Of a stretch of DNA of 11,936 bases, positions 1-7,330 are shown piece by piece. Each line of letters begins with the position of its first letter. Position 1 is the stretch's first letter. The position numbers were made by a program, and so were the translations under genes. Under the pieces are notes generated by a model. The model was not told the origin of the DNA. It saw only the letters and a program-made list of their open reading frames with translations, and ran no database searches. This stretch comes from Giesbergeria sp. (lineage in GTDB: Bacteria > Pseudomonadota > Gammaproteobacteria > Burkholderiales > Burkholderiaceae_C). The DNA is taken from assembly GCA_030690515.1 (NCBI GenBank), contig JAUYGP010000720.1, positions 1 through 11,936 of the forward strand, written 5' to 3'.

Positions 1-737
1 CCAAGATGCACGACTTTGAATTGATCGCCATTCCGGTGTCGCATCCTGGTGTGGACCAGAAGGCCGCATGGTTACAGATCCGCCGCGCGCGCCCGGACTT
101 CGTGCTGCTCTGGGGTTGGGGTGTGATGAACTCCACCGCGCTGAAAGAGGCGCAGTCCACCGGCTTCCCGCGTGACCATGTGATCGGTGTCTGGCCGTCC
201 GGCTCCGACTCCGATGTGAAGGAAGTGCCGGGTGCTGCAGGCTACAGCGCCGTGCTCATGTTGCCCGGCCCGGGGTTTGACTCCGCCATCGCCAAAGAGG
301 TGCGTGAGAGGCTGCACGCAAAGGGCCAGGGCTCCGGCCCGAAGGAAGAGGTAGGCGAGGCCTTGTACATGCGTGGCCTGATGAACGCCATGGTGGCGGT
401 GGAAGGTGTGCGCCGTGCGCAGGAGAAGTTTGGCAAGGGCCAAGTGATGACACCCGCCCAGGCCCGATGGGGATACGAGAACCTGCAGATCGACGACAAG
501 CGTCTCGCAGAGCTCGGCATTGCGGATGTGATGCAACCCCTGGCCACCACCTGCAAGGACCACATGGGTCCCTCGGCGGCGCGGGCCTACACGTGGAACG
601 GGTCCAAGTGGGAGGTGAGTTCCGACTGGCTGCATGCGGATCCTGCGGTGCTCAATCCCCTGATTAAGGCGGCCGCCGACAAGTACGCCGCAGAGAAGAA
701 GCTGACCCGCCGCACCGGCGCGGACTGCCAGAGCTAA
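1..737 (+). CDS. ABC transporter substrate-binding protein, branched-chain amino acid type (3' part)
   Basis: This is the C-terminal part of a periplasmic receptor of the LivJ/LivK type that hands its ligand to an inner-membrane ABC permease. The reading frame is already open at base 3, so the start and signal peptide lie off the left edge; about 244 residues remain of a family usually near 380-420. Visible family features are the second-lobe strand pattern around RPDFVLLWGWG, the helix after it (NSTALKEAQSTGF), the stretch GYSAVLMLPG, and a Trp/Lys-rich C-terminus (YTWNGSKWEVSSDWL). A LivF-type ATPase follows 197 bases downstream on the same strand, as in receptor-plus-ATPase operons. The ligand cannot be read from the sequence; proteins of this fold bind amino acids, aromatic acids, urea or other small acids. 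The family call is fairly sure, the substrate unknown. Confidence 0.85.
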   Translation, partial: KMHDFELIAIPVSHPGVDQKAAWLQIRRARPDFVLLWGWGVMNSTALKEAQSTGFPRDHVIGVWPSGSDSDVKEVPGAAGYSAVLMLPGPGFDSAIAKEVRERLHAKGQGSGPKEEVGEALYMRGLMNAMVAVEGVRRAQEKFGKGQVMTPAQARWGYENLQIDDKRLAELGIADVMQPLATTCKDHMGPSAARAYTWNGSKWEVSSDWLHADPAVLNPLIKAAADKYAAEKKLTRRTGADCQS

Positions 738-764
738 GAGGCACCCCCGCCGCGCTGCGCGCAA

Positions 765-828
765 CCCCCTCAAGGGGGCGACACCAAGGGGCCGGCAGAG
801 CCGGACCCTTGGTATCCCTTGAAAGGGG
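765..828. repeat. Intergenic palindromic repeat, copy A
   Basis: Three nested palindromes stand in a row: C5-TCAA-G5 at 765-778; ACCAAGGG (783-790) pairing with CCCTTGGT (806-813) around an inner CCGGC/GCCGG stem with an AGA loop (792-804); and CCCTT (816-820) with AAGGG (823-827). A related copy occurs after the next gene at 1763-1820. In RNA the middle element would form a 31-base hairpin with 13 pairs and one mismatch, with no U-run behind it. It resembles REP-like intergenic elements of Comamonadaceae; that likeness is from memory and was not searched. Confidence 0.75.
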
Positions 829-861
829 CACCGCGTTCGTGGCGGGTGTGAATCATCGATC

Positions 862-881
862 GCGGCTGGTTCGCCAGCCGC
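862..881. promoter_or_regulatory. Hairpin with TTCG loop upstream of the ABC ATPase
   Basis: GCGGCTGG (862-869), TTCG (870-873) and CCAGCCGC (874-881) form a perfect 8-pair stem with a four-base TTCG loop, a very stable RNA fold. It lies in the spacer between the receptor gene and the ATPase, two bases before a second, longer hairpin. No T-run follows beyond CTTTCG, so it is not a classical intrinsic terminator. It could slow readthrough or protect mRNA 3' ends, making receptor message more abundant than ATPase message; that role is inferred. Confidence 0.6.
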
Positions 882-883
882 CT

Positions 884-914
884 TTCGAAAGACCGGCTTG
901 CCGTGTCTTTCGAA
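884..914. promoter_or_regulatory. Long hairpin just before the ATPase ribosome binding site
   Basis: TTCGAAAGAC (884-893) is the exact reverse complement of GTCTTTCGAA (905-914), and between them CGGC (894-897) pairs with GCCG (900-903). Together this is a 14-pair stem with a single bulged T at 904 and a two-base TT turn. It ends 8 bases before the AAGGA ribosome binding site at 923-927. The position suggests an mRNA processing or attenuation structure, or a DNA operator. No regulator is identifiable from the sequence. Confidence 0.6.
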
Positions 915-922
915 TGGCTCCC

Positions 923-927
923 AAGGA
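923..927 (+). promoter_or_regulatory. Ribosome binding site deciding the start at 935
   Basis: AAGGA lies 7 bases before ATG 935. An earlier in-frame ATG at 914 sits on the edge of the long hairpin and has no such site, so 935 is preferred. Confidence 0.6.
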
Positions 928-934
928 ACACACC

Positions 935-1744
935 ATGACGACTCCCCACATCGTTCTCAACGTCAGCGGCATCGAGGTCATCTACAACCACGTCATCCTC
1001 GTGCTCAAGGGCGTCTCGCTCAACGTGCCCGAAGGCAAGATCGCCGCCATCCTGGGCGGCAACGGCGCGGGCAAGACCACCACCCTGCGCGCCATCTCCA
1101 ACCTCTTGAAGGCCGAGCGTGGCGAAGTCACCAAGGGCAGCATCGAGCTGCGCGGTGAGCGCATCGAGAACCTCAGCACCTCCGACCTCGTGCACCGCGG
1201 CGTGGTGCAGGTAATGGAAGGACGGCACTGCTTCGCCCACCTGACCATCGAGGAAAACCTCATGACCGGCTCCTACACCCGCAAGGACAAGGCCGAGATC
1301 GCGCGCAATCTGGAGAAGGTCTACAACTACTTCCCGCGCCTGAAGACCCGGCGCACCAGCCAGGCCGCCTACACCTCCGGCGGCGAGCAGCAGATGTGCG
1401 CCATCGGCCGCGCCCTCATGGCCAACCCCAGCGTGGTGCTGCTCGACGAGCCCTCCATGGGCCTGGCCCCGCAGATCGTCGAAGAGGTGTTCGAGATCGT
1501 GAAGGACCTGAACCAGAAGGAGAAGGTCACCTTCCTGCTGGCCGAACAGAACACCAACATGGCGCTGAAATACGCCGACTACGGCTACATCATGGAGTCG
1601 GGTCGCATCGTGATGGACGGCCTGGCCAGCGAGCTGCGCAACAACGAGGACGTCAAGGAGTTCTACCTCGGCATGGGTGGCGGTGAACGAAAGTCGTTCA
1701 AGGACATCAAGAGCTACAAGCGGCGGAAAAGGTGGCTGGCGTAA
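935..1744 (+). CDS. Branched-chain amino acid-type ABC transporter ATP-binding protein (LivF-like)
   Basis: This is a cytoplasmic ATPase subunit of an import ABC transporter that powers the LivH/LivM-type permeases. The 269-residue product has Walker A GGNGAGKT (about 41-48), signature TSGGEQQ (147-153), Walker B VVLLDE (167-172) followed by PSMGLAP, and the LivF-style AEQN after it. The Walker A lysine is intact, unlike in the minus-strand LivF of this window. The product is somewhat longer than the usual 235-245 because of a basic C-terminal tail (SFKDIKSYKRRKRWLA). The frame is also open back to 809, but that stretch crosses the palindromic repeat and hairpins, so ATG 935 with AAGGA 7 bases upstream is chosen. 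It lies between the receptor gene and the broken ligase, probably one transcript. The substrate is unknown. Confidence 0.9.
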   Translation: MTTPHIVLNVSGIEVIYNHVILVLKGVSLNVPEGKIAAILGGNGAGKTTTLRAISNLLKAERGEVTKGSIELRGERIENLSTSDLVHRGVVQVMEGRHCFAHLTIEENLMTGSYTRKDKAEIARNLEKVYNYFPRLKTRRTSQAAYTSGGEQQMCAIGRALMANPSVVLLDEPSMGLAPQIVEEVFEIVKDLNQKEKVTFLLAEQNTNMALKYADYGYIMESGRIVMDGLASELRNNEDVKEFYLGMGGGERKSFKDIKSYKRRKRWLA

Positions 1745-1753
1745 CCAGCCGCC
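1731..1753 (+). terminator. Possible hairpin across the ATPase stop codon
   Basis: GGTGGCTGG (1731-1739) pairs with CCAGCCGCC (1745-1753), nine pairs including one G-U, around the loop CGTAA that holds most of the stop codon. A short T-run plus C-run (TTTCCCCC) follows about ten bases later. It may be a weak terminator or a 3'-end stabiliser; there is no proper U-tract. Confidence 0.35.
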
Positions 1754-1762
1754 GGCGCGTTT

Positions 1763-1820
1763 CCCCCTCAAAGGGGGCGAGGCCTACGGCCCGGCACAGC
1801 CGGTTCCGCGGCCTATCTTG
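1763..1820. repeat. Intergenic palindromic repeat, copy B
   Basis: This is a diverged second copy of the element at 765-828, in the same orientation. C5-TCAAA-G5 is at 1763-1777, followed by an imperfect hairpin whose ends GGCC (1781-1784) and GGCC (1810-1813) pair, with an inner CCGGC-ACA-GCCGG stem at 1791-1803. The inner stem differs from copy A only in the loop (ACA for AGA); the outer stem is degenerate. It lies between the ATPase and the ligase pseudogene. Confidence 0.65.
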
Positions 1821-1851
1821 TCCCCGTCACTTCATTCACACATTTGTAGCC

Positions 1852-3025
1852 ATGGCACAGTCTGAATTCTTCGACACCCTGGAAACCCGACCGCCCGAAC
1901 AACGCGAGCGCGAGCAGGTGGGCGAGATGACCACCCAGGTGGCGCTCGCCCAGCAGCACAGCACCGCCATTGCCGAGATCCTGCGCGCGGGGTAGATGCA
2001 TCGGCGGTGAGCAGCCGAACGGCGCTGACGCGTCTGCCCGTCACGCGCAAGACCGAACTGCTCGAACGCCAGAAGACCTCGCACGCCACCGATCCCTTCG
2101 GTGGTTTCTCGGCGCTGCGCCGGGCCCCGCCCGATCTACGAACCCGAGGGCGCCACGCGTGACTACTGGCGCGCCGGCCGCGGCCCCTACGCGGCCGGCT
2201 TTCGCGCGGGCGACCTGGTGCACAACGCCTTCAGCTACCACATGACCTCGGGCACCTTCATCCTCAAGTACGGCGCGCACGCGGTCGGCTGCACGGTGTT
2301 CCCGGCCGGCACCGGCCAGACCGAGCAGCAACTGCAGGCGATTGCCGGCCTCAAGCCCGAGGCCTACACCGGCACGCCCAGCTTCCTGCGCATCCTTGTC
2401 GAAAAGGCACAGGCCAACGGCGTCGACATCGGCAGCCTGCGCAAGGCCGCGGTGGACGGCGAGGCCCTGCCCCCCCAGCCTGCGCGACTGATTCGCCGAG
2501 CGCGGCGTGGCGGTCTACCAGAACTACGCCACCGCCGACCTGGGCCTGGTCGCGTACGAAATCCATGCGCGCGAGGGCCTGGTGATCGACGGCGAGGTGG
2601 GCGAACTGGTGGTCACCACGCTCAACCCGGCCTACCCGCTGATCCGCTTCGGCACCGGCGACCTCTCCGCCATCCTGCCCGGCGCCTGCCCGACCGGCCG
2701 CACGGCCCTGCGCATCAAGGGCTGGATGGGCCGCGCCGACCAGACAACCAAGGTGCGCGGCATGTTCGTGCACCCCTCTCAGGTGGCCGACATCGCCAGG
2801 CGCTACCCGCAGGTGCAGAAGGCCCGGCTGGTGGTCAGCGGCGAAATGGCCAACGACCAGATGTGCCTGCAGGTCGAGGCCAGCGAGGTGGACGGCGACC
2901 TGCGCGAGCGCATCGAGACCGCAGTGCGCGATGTGACCAAATTGCGCGGCCAGGTCGAGGTGGTGAAACCGGGCAGCCTGCCCAACCACGGCAAGACCAT
3001 CGAAGACTGCCGCAGCTATGCCTGA
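1852..3025 (+). pseudogene. Broken phenylacetate-CoA ligase-like AMP-binding enzyme
   Basis: Intact relatives activate a carboxylic acid to its CoA thioester through an acyl-AMP; this copy can no longer be read through. Recognisable protein runs in four frame segments. MAQSEFFDTLETRPPEQ starts at ATG 1852 and hits TAG at 1993 in a G-run. The frame of 1992 then gives a stretch ending DPFGGFSALR near 2118. From about 2134 IYEPEG, AGDLVHNAFSYH and TGTPSFLRI are in another frame. A seven-C run at 2470-2476 shifts again, followed at once by in-frame TGA at 2489, after which NYATADLG, LIRFGTGDLS, VRGMFVHPSQV and the C-terminal GKTIED complete the protein. About ten codons also seem missing near 2118-2134, in the nucleotide-binding region, and perhaps 15-20 between GLVID and GEVGELVV (family length from memory). 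Placement behind a Liv-type ATPase fits coupled uptake and activation. Confidence 0.85.
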
Positions 3026-3114
3026 AGACCAAGATCGAGTACGCGATCCACATTCGACCGTACCATAGGACCATCAGCCCCTGAGCGCTCGCTGCGCCAC
3101 CGGATCGCCCGGGG
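3026..3114. other. Convergent intergenic gap
   Basis: The plus-strand ligase remnant and the minus-strand livM face each other across 89 bases. The only structure seen is a weak five-pair inverted repeat (GATCG 3033-3037, CGATC 3044-3048) and the palindrome GAGCGCTC at 3083-3090. No convincing bidirectional terminator is visible. Confidence 0.5.
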
Positions 3115-4122
3115 TCAGCCGTCCCGCGTTCGAAGGCCGCGCAACCTCTGTACGAAGCTGATCACCTCTCCCATGATCCCGCGCCGGAAGGTCAGCACGC
3201 AGACCACGAAGATCAGGCCCGTGACCATGGTGACCGAGTCGCCCAGGGTGTTGAACCAGTCGATGCCCGTGAGGCGCGCCAGCAGGCGGCCGAACTCGCC
3301 GATCGTGTTCTCGAGCACCACCACCACGGTGGCGCCGAGCAGCGGCCCCGACAGCGTGCCCAGGCCGCCGACCAGCGTCATCAGGATCACCTGGCCCGAA
3401 GCGCTCCAGTGCACGTCCGACAGCGTGGCAAAGCCCAGCACCAGCGTCTTGAGCGAGCCCGCGAGGCCCGACAGCGCGGCCGAAATCACGAAGGCCAGCA
3501 GCTTGTAGCGGCTCACGTCGTAGCCCAGCGAGAGAGCGCGCGGCTCGTTCTCCTTGATGCCCTTGAGCACCTGGCCAAAAGGCGAACGCACGGTGCGCGC
3601 GATCAGCAGGAAGGAAGCGACCACGATCACCAGCAACACGTAGTACATCGTGATGTCGTTGCGCAGGTCGATCAGGCCGAACAGCTGCCCGCGCGGCACG
3701 CCTTGCAGACCATCCTCGCCGCCGGTGAACTTGGCCTGGAGCGCTATGAAGAACACCATCTGCGCCAGCGCCAGCGTGATCATCGCGAAGTAGATCCCCT
3801 GGCGGCGGATGGCCAGCAGGCCGAAGACCCAACCGAGCAGGGCGCCGGCCAGCGTGCCCGCGGCCAGGCCGAGTTCGGGCGTCAGGCCCCAGACCTTCAT
3901 CGCATGGCCTGCCACGTAGGCCGAGCCGCCGAGAAAGGCCGCGTGGCCGAAGGACAGCAGACCGGTATAACCAAGTAGCAGGTTGAAGGCCGAGGCGAAC
4001 AGCGCGAAGCACATCAGCTTCATCACGAACACCGGGTAAGCGCCGACGAAGGGTGCCACGACAAGCGCTATCAGCAATAGCACGTAGACAACGGGTGTGA
4101 TTTTTCTCATGGCTCTGTGCAT
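3115..4122 (-). CDS. livM: Branched-chain amino acid-type ABC transporter permease (LivM)
   Basis: This inner-membrane permease forms the translocation path with LivH. The 335-residue protein is strongly hydrophobic with roughly eight or more membrane spans, and has the LivM hallmarks GYTGLLSFGHAAFLG in the N-terminal third and a cytoplasmic coupling loop around GIKENEPRALSLGYD in the middle. It ends with a basic tail (VQRLRGLRTRDG). The start is uncertain: ATG 4122 has GGAA only 3 bases upstream, and ATG 4110 (MRKITPV) is an alternative with no better site. It follows livH after 10 bases and is the last gene of the minus operon. The family is sure; the transported compound is unknown. Confidence 0.92.
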   Translation of the reverse strand: MHRAMRKITPVVYVLLLIALVVAPFVGAYPVFVMKLMCFALFASAFNLLLGYTGLLSFGHAAFLGGSAYVAGHAMKVWGLTPELGLAAGTLAGALLGWVFGLLAIRRQGIYFAMITLALAQMVFFIALQAKFTGGEDGLQGVPRGQLFGLIDLRNDITMYYVLLVIVVASFLLIARTVRSPFGQVLKGIKENEPRALSLGYDVSRYKLLAFVISAALSGLAGSLKTLVLGFATLSDVHWSASGQVILMTLVGGLGTLSGPLLGATVVVVLENTIGEFGRLLARLTGIDWFNTLGDSVTMVTGLIFVVCVLTFRRGIMGEVISFVQRLRGLRTRDG

Positions 4123-4132
4123 CGGTTCCGTG

Positions 4133-5026
4133 TCATTTCTCTTTGCCGAACAGGCCGGTCGGTCGGATGAGCAGCACGATCACCATGACCACGAAGACGA
4201 CCGTCGACGAGGCTTCGGGATAGACCACCTTGGTCAGGCCTTCGATGACACCGAGCCCGAGCCCGGTCAGGATCGCGCCCATGATCGAACCCATGCCACC
4301 GATCACGACGATCGCGAACACGACGATGATCAGGTTTTGCCCCATCAATGGCGACACCTGGATCACCGGCGCGGCTAGCACACCCGCAAAGGCCGCGAGT
4401 GCGACGCCGAAGCCATAGGTGAGCGTGATCATCAGCGGTACGTTGACGCCGAAGGCCTCCACCAGCCGCGGGTTCTCGGTGCCGGCGCGCAGGTAAGCGC
4501 CGAGCCGGGTCTTCTCAATCACGAACCAAGTCGTGAAGCAGATGCTCAGCGAGGCCACCACCACCCAGGCGCGGTAGTTGGGCAGGATCATGAAGCCCAG
4601 GTCGGTCGCACCCTGCAGCGCGTCAGGCGTGTCGTAGGGCAGGCCCGAGACGCCATAGACCGAGCGGAACACGCCCTCGATCAGCAGCGTGATCCCGAGC
4701 GTCAACAAGAGACCGTAGAGGTGGTCGAGCTTGTAGATCCAGCGCAGCAGTAGACGCTCGGTGAGCATGCCGAACAGGCCCGCGATGACCGGCGCCAGCA
4801 CCAGCATCGCCCAGTAGCTGATATTGAAGTAATTCAGCCCCATCCAGGTCAGCACCGCGCCCATCATGAACAGCGCGCCGTGTGCGAAGTTGATAACGTT
4901 GAGCAGTCCGAAGATCACGGCGAGGCCGAGGCTAAGGATCGCGTAGAACGACCCGTTAACCAGCCCCAGGAGGAGCTGGCTCAACAGGGCCGGGAACGGC
5001 AAATTCGGCAGATTGAAGATACCCAC
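4133..5026 (-). CDS. livH: Branched-chain amino acid-type ABC transporter permease (LivH)
   Basis: This second inner-membrane permease is the usual partner of LivM. The 297-residue product shows the LivH N-terminal pattern LVNGSFYAILSLGLAVIFG followed by NVINFAHGALFMMGA, a run of hydrophobic segments, and the cytoplasmic loop with TRLGAYLRAGTENP that docks on the ATPases, then GGMGSIMGAILTGL near the end. The start codon is GTG at 5026, six bases after the livF stop; the nearest purine-rich site is the G-run at the end of livF. Tight spacing on both sides places it in the livG-livF-livH-livM transcript. Confidence 0.92.
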   Translation of the reverse strand: MGIFNLPNLPFPALLSQLLLGLVNGSFYAILSLGLAVIFGLLNVINFAHGALFMMGAVLTWMGLNYFNISYWAMLVLAPVIAGLFGMLTERLLLRWIYKLDHLYGLLLTLGITLLIEGVFRSVYGVSGLPYDTPDALQGATDLGFMILPNYRAWVVVASLSICFTTWFVIEKTRLGAYLRAGTENPRLVEAFGVNVPLMITLTYGFGVALAAFAGVLAAPVIQVSPLMGQNLIIVVFAIVVIGGMGSIMGAILTGLGLGVIEGLTKVVYPEASSTVVFVVMVIVLLIRPTGLFGKEK

Positions 5027-5032
5027 GGTGTT

Positions 5033-5743
5033 CTATACCCCCAGCAATTCGTTGAGCACCGGCATCTTGGCGTCCAGCTCGGCGGCGCCGAAGGTCTCGA
5101 CCATGCAACCGTGTTCCATGACGTAGAAGCGGTCGGCCAGCGGCGCCGCGAAGTGGAAGTTCTGCTCCACCATGACCACGGTGAAGCCCTTGCTTTTGAG
5201 CATCTTGATCATGCGGGCCAGGGCCTGCACGATCACGGGCGCGAGGCCTTCGGAGATTTCATCGAGCAGCAGTAGGTTGGCCCCCGTGCGCAGGATGCGG
5301 GCCACGGCCAGCATCTGCTGCTCGCCGCCCGAGAGGCGCGTGCCCTGGCTGTGGCGGCGCTCGGCCAGGTTGGGAAACATCTCGTAGATGTCGGCCACCG
5401 ACATGCCTTTGTCCGAGTCCTTGAGCGTGGGCGGAAGCATCAGGTTTTCCTCGCACGACAGGCTGGCGAAGATGCCACGCTCCTCAGGGCAGTAGCCGAT
5501 ACCGGGGCGCGCGATGCGATGCGTGGGCAGGTGAATGAGTTCGTGCCCGTTGCTTTTGATGGAGCCTTTGCGCGAACCGGTCAACCCCAGGATAGCGCGC
5601 AGCGTGGAGGTGCGGCCAGCGCCGTTGCGACCCAGCAGGGTGACCACCTCGCCTGGTTGCACCACCATATCGACGCCATGCAGCACATGCGATTCGCCGT
5701 ACCAGGCTTGCAGGTTCTTGATCTCCAGTGCCGGTGCGCTCAT
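5033..5743 (-). CDS. livF: Branched-chain amino acid-type ABC transporter ATP-binding protein (LivF) with altered Walker A
   Basis: This 236-residue ATPase has the usual LivF length and order: a Walker A-like GRNGAGRT (38-45), signature LSGGEQQ (137-143), Walker B LLLLDE (157-162) with EGLAP after it, and VEQN at 192-195. The Walker A lysine is replaced by arginine at residue 44 (codon CGC at 5614-5612), which in P-loop ATPases normally weakens nucleotide binding or hydrolysis. Everything else looks intact, so either its partner LivG does most of the hydrolysis or this is a tolerated variant of the lineage. The ATG overlaps the livG stop (ATGA), and AGGGAG lies 7 bases upstream inside livG. 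The next gene, livH, begins 6 bases after the stop. Confidence 0.92.
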   Translation of the reverse strand: MSAPALEIKNLQAWYGESHVLHGVDMVVQPGEVVTLLGRNGAGRTSTLRAILGLTGSRKGSIKSNGHELIHLPTHRIARPGIGYCPEERGIFASLSCEENLMLPPTLKDSDKGMSVADIYEMFPNLAERRHSQGTRLSGGEQQMLAVARILRTGANLLLLDEISEGLAPVIVQALARMIKMLKSKGFTVVMVEQNFHFAAPLADRFYVMEHGCMVETFGAAELDAKMPVLNELLGV

Positions 5744-6513
5744 CTGTACGCTCCCTGGAGTTGGCCGTCGGTGGTGCCCATGTAGGCCTCCATCACGGCG
5801 GGATTGTTCGAAACCTCGGCGTACGACCCCTCGGCCAGCACTGCGCCGCGTTGCAGCACGGTGATCGTGTCCGCGATGTTCGAGACCACCCCCATGTTGT
5901 GTTCTACCATCAGGATGGTGCGGCCCGCCGACACGCGCTTGATGAGTTCGGCGACCCGGTGCACATCCTCATGACCCATGCCCTGCGTGGGCTCGTCGAG
6001 CAGCATCAACTCGGGCTCCATCGCCAGCGTGGTTGCGATCTCCAGGGCGCGCTTGCGACCGTAGGGCAGGTTCACGGTGAGCTCGTCGGCCAAGTCCTCC
6101 AGGCCGACTTCGGCCAGCAGCGCATGGGCACGCGCATCGAGCGGCTTGAGCGATGTCTCGCTCTTCCAGAAATGGAAGGTGGTGCCCAGCGCGCGCTGCA
6201 GGCCCAGGCGCACGTTTTCCAGCAGCGTCAGATGCGGGAAAACAGCCGAGATCTGGAACGAGCGGATGATGCCGCGGCGCGCGATCTGCGCCGGTTGCTC
6301 GCGCGTGATGTCCAGTCCGTTGAAAAGGATCGTGCCCGAGGTCGGCTCGAGGAACTTCGTCAGCAGGTTGAAGCAGGTGGTCTTGCCGGCGCCGTTGGGG
6401 CCGATCAGTGCGTGGATGGTCCCACGCACGACCGACAGATTCACCTGGCTGACGGCTGTGAAGCCCTTGAATTCCTTGGTGAGCTGGCGTGTCTCAAGAA
6501 TGATGTCGCTCAT
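5740..6513 (-). CDS. livG: Branched-chain amino acid-type ABC transporter ATP-binding protein (LivG)
   Basis: This 257-residue ATPase is paired with LivF. It has a complete Walker A GPNGAGKT (38-45), Q-loop SFQ (85-87), the degenerate signature typical of LivG (LPYGRKR, 149-155), Walker B LMLLDE (169-174) and the switch histidine in VEHN (205). The length matches LivG, which is a little longer than LivF. The start at ATG 6513 lies 53 bases after the SDR stop, with no strong Shine-Dalgarno. The stop overlaps the livF start by four bases, so the two ATPases are probably translationally coupled. All ATP-site residues are present, in contrast to the neighbouring LivF. Confidence 0.93.
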   Translation of the reverse strand: MSDIILETRQLTKEFKGFTAVSQVNLSVVRGTIHALIGPNGAGKTTCFNLLTKFLEPTSGTILFNGLDITREQPAQIARRGIIRSFQISAVFPHLTLLENVRLGLQRALGTTFHFWKSETSLKPLDARAHALLAEVGLEDLADELTVNLPYGRKRALEIATTLAMEPELMLLDEPTQGMGHEDVHRVAELIKRVSAGRTILMVEHNMGVVSNIADTITVLQRGAVLAEGSYAEVSNNPAVMEAYMGTTDGQLQGAYR

Positions 6514-6566
6514 GTTGCGCGATCACCCGGATGCCAGGGAGAAGCGACGTGCATGCCGGGCCGCCG

Positions 6567-7319
6567 TCAGATGGAACGTCCGCCGTCCACCGGCATCTCG
6601 ATGCCGGTCAGGAAGCGCGCATCCTCGCTGGCCAGGAACGTCGCTGTGTTCGCCACGTCGACCGGGTCGCACATCCTGCCCAGGGGAATCGTCGAAACAA
6701 AGCGCGCCCGGTTCTCGGCGGTGTCAGCCACACCCATGAAGTCCTTCAGCAGGCCCGTGGGCGCCATGACCGGAGAAATGAGGTTGACGCGGATGCCATC
6801 GGGCGCCAGCTCGATGGCCATGGATTTTGTCATCACTTTCACGGCTCCCTTCGAGCTGTTGTACCAGGTGAGGCCGGGGCGCGGGCGGATGCCGCCAACG
6901 GAGCCCACGTTGATGATCACCCCGTCCTTCTTCTCTCTCATCAACGGGACCACCGCGCGTGTCATGTGGTAAATCGATTTCACATTGACCGCGAACACGC
7001 GATCGATGGTCTCTTCGTCGACCTCCAGCATCGACTGGTTGCGGTGCGTGGTGCCCGCGTTGTTGACCACGATGCTGGGCACACCGAAGCGTTCCACGCA
7101 ATGGCGGACCATGGCCTGCACCTGGTCGAACTGGGTCACGTCGCACGCCACGGCGCTCGCGTTGTCGCCCAGTTCAGCGGCGATCCCGCGCGCCGCTTCG
7201 AGGTTGACGTCCGCAAGAATCACCTTCGCGTTCTCCTTGATGTAGGCCCGCGCGATCGCTGCGCCGAATCCGCTGCCTGCGCCGGTGACGATCGCGATCT
7301 TGTTGCTCAATCTGGACAT
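6567..7319 (-). CDS. SDR-family NAD(P)-dependent oxidoreductase
   Basis: This is a classical short-chain dehydrogenase of 250 residues, cytoplasmic, interconverting an alcohol and a ketone. It shows the dinucleotide motif TGAGSGFG (12-19), an acidic residue at the end of the second strand (ADVN, Asp37) that favours NAD over NADP, NNAG at 86-89, and the catalytic set Asn112, Ser140, Tyr153 and Lys157 (YNSSK). The C-terminal substrate loop is complete (LTGIEMPVDGG). ATG 7319 is chosen: AGGAAG (7331-7326) lies 6 bases upstream, overlapping the stop of the aldehyde dehydrogenase. The frame stays open to 7637, but only as a shadow of that gene. The substrate is unknown; in this operon a hydroxy-acid or hydroxyacyl-CoA intermediate is plausible. 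Confidence 0.93.
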   Translation of the reverse strand: MSRLSNKIAIVTGAGSGFGAAIARAYIKENAKVILADVNLEAARGIAAELGDNASAVACDVTQFDQVQAMVRHCVERFGVPSIVVNNAGTTHRNQSMLEVDEETIDRVFAVNVKSIYHMTRAVVPLMREKKDGVIINVGSVGGIRPRPGLTWYNSSKGAVKVMTKSMAIELAPDGIRVNLISPVMAPTGLLKDFMGVADTAENRARFVSTIPLGRMCDPVDVANTATFLASEDARFLTGIEMPVDGGRSI

Positions 7320-7330
7320 GGTTGTCTTCC

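Noticed and set aside
809..934. Upstream extension of the plus-strand ATPase frame to 809
   Set aside because: It crosses the palindromic repeat and hairpins, has no family likeness, and ATG 935 has a good ribosome binding site.
770..1771. Long minus-strand open frame opposite the ATPase
   Set aside because: It is antisense to a gene with all ABC ATPase motifs and is low-complexity in composition, so it is a shadow frame.
5728..6972. Long plus-strand open frame of 414 codons opposite livG and the SDR gene
   Set aside because: It is antisense to two genes with complete catalytic motifs and its translation has no recognisable domain; GC-rich antisense frames are commonly open.
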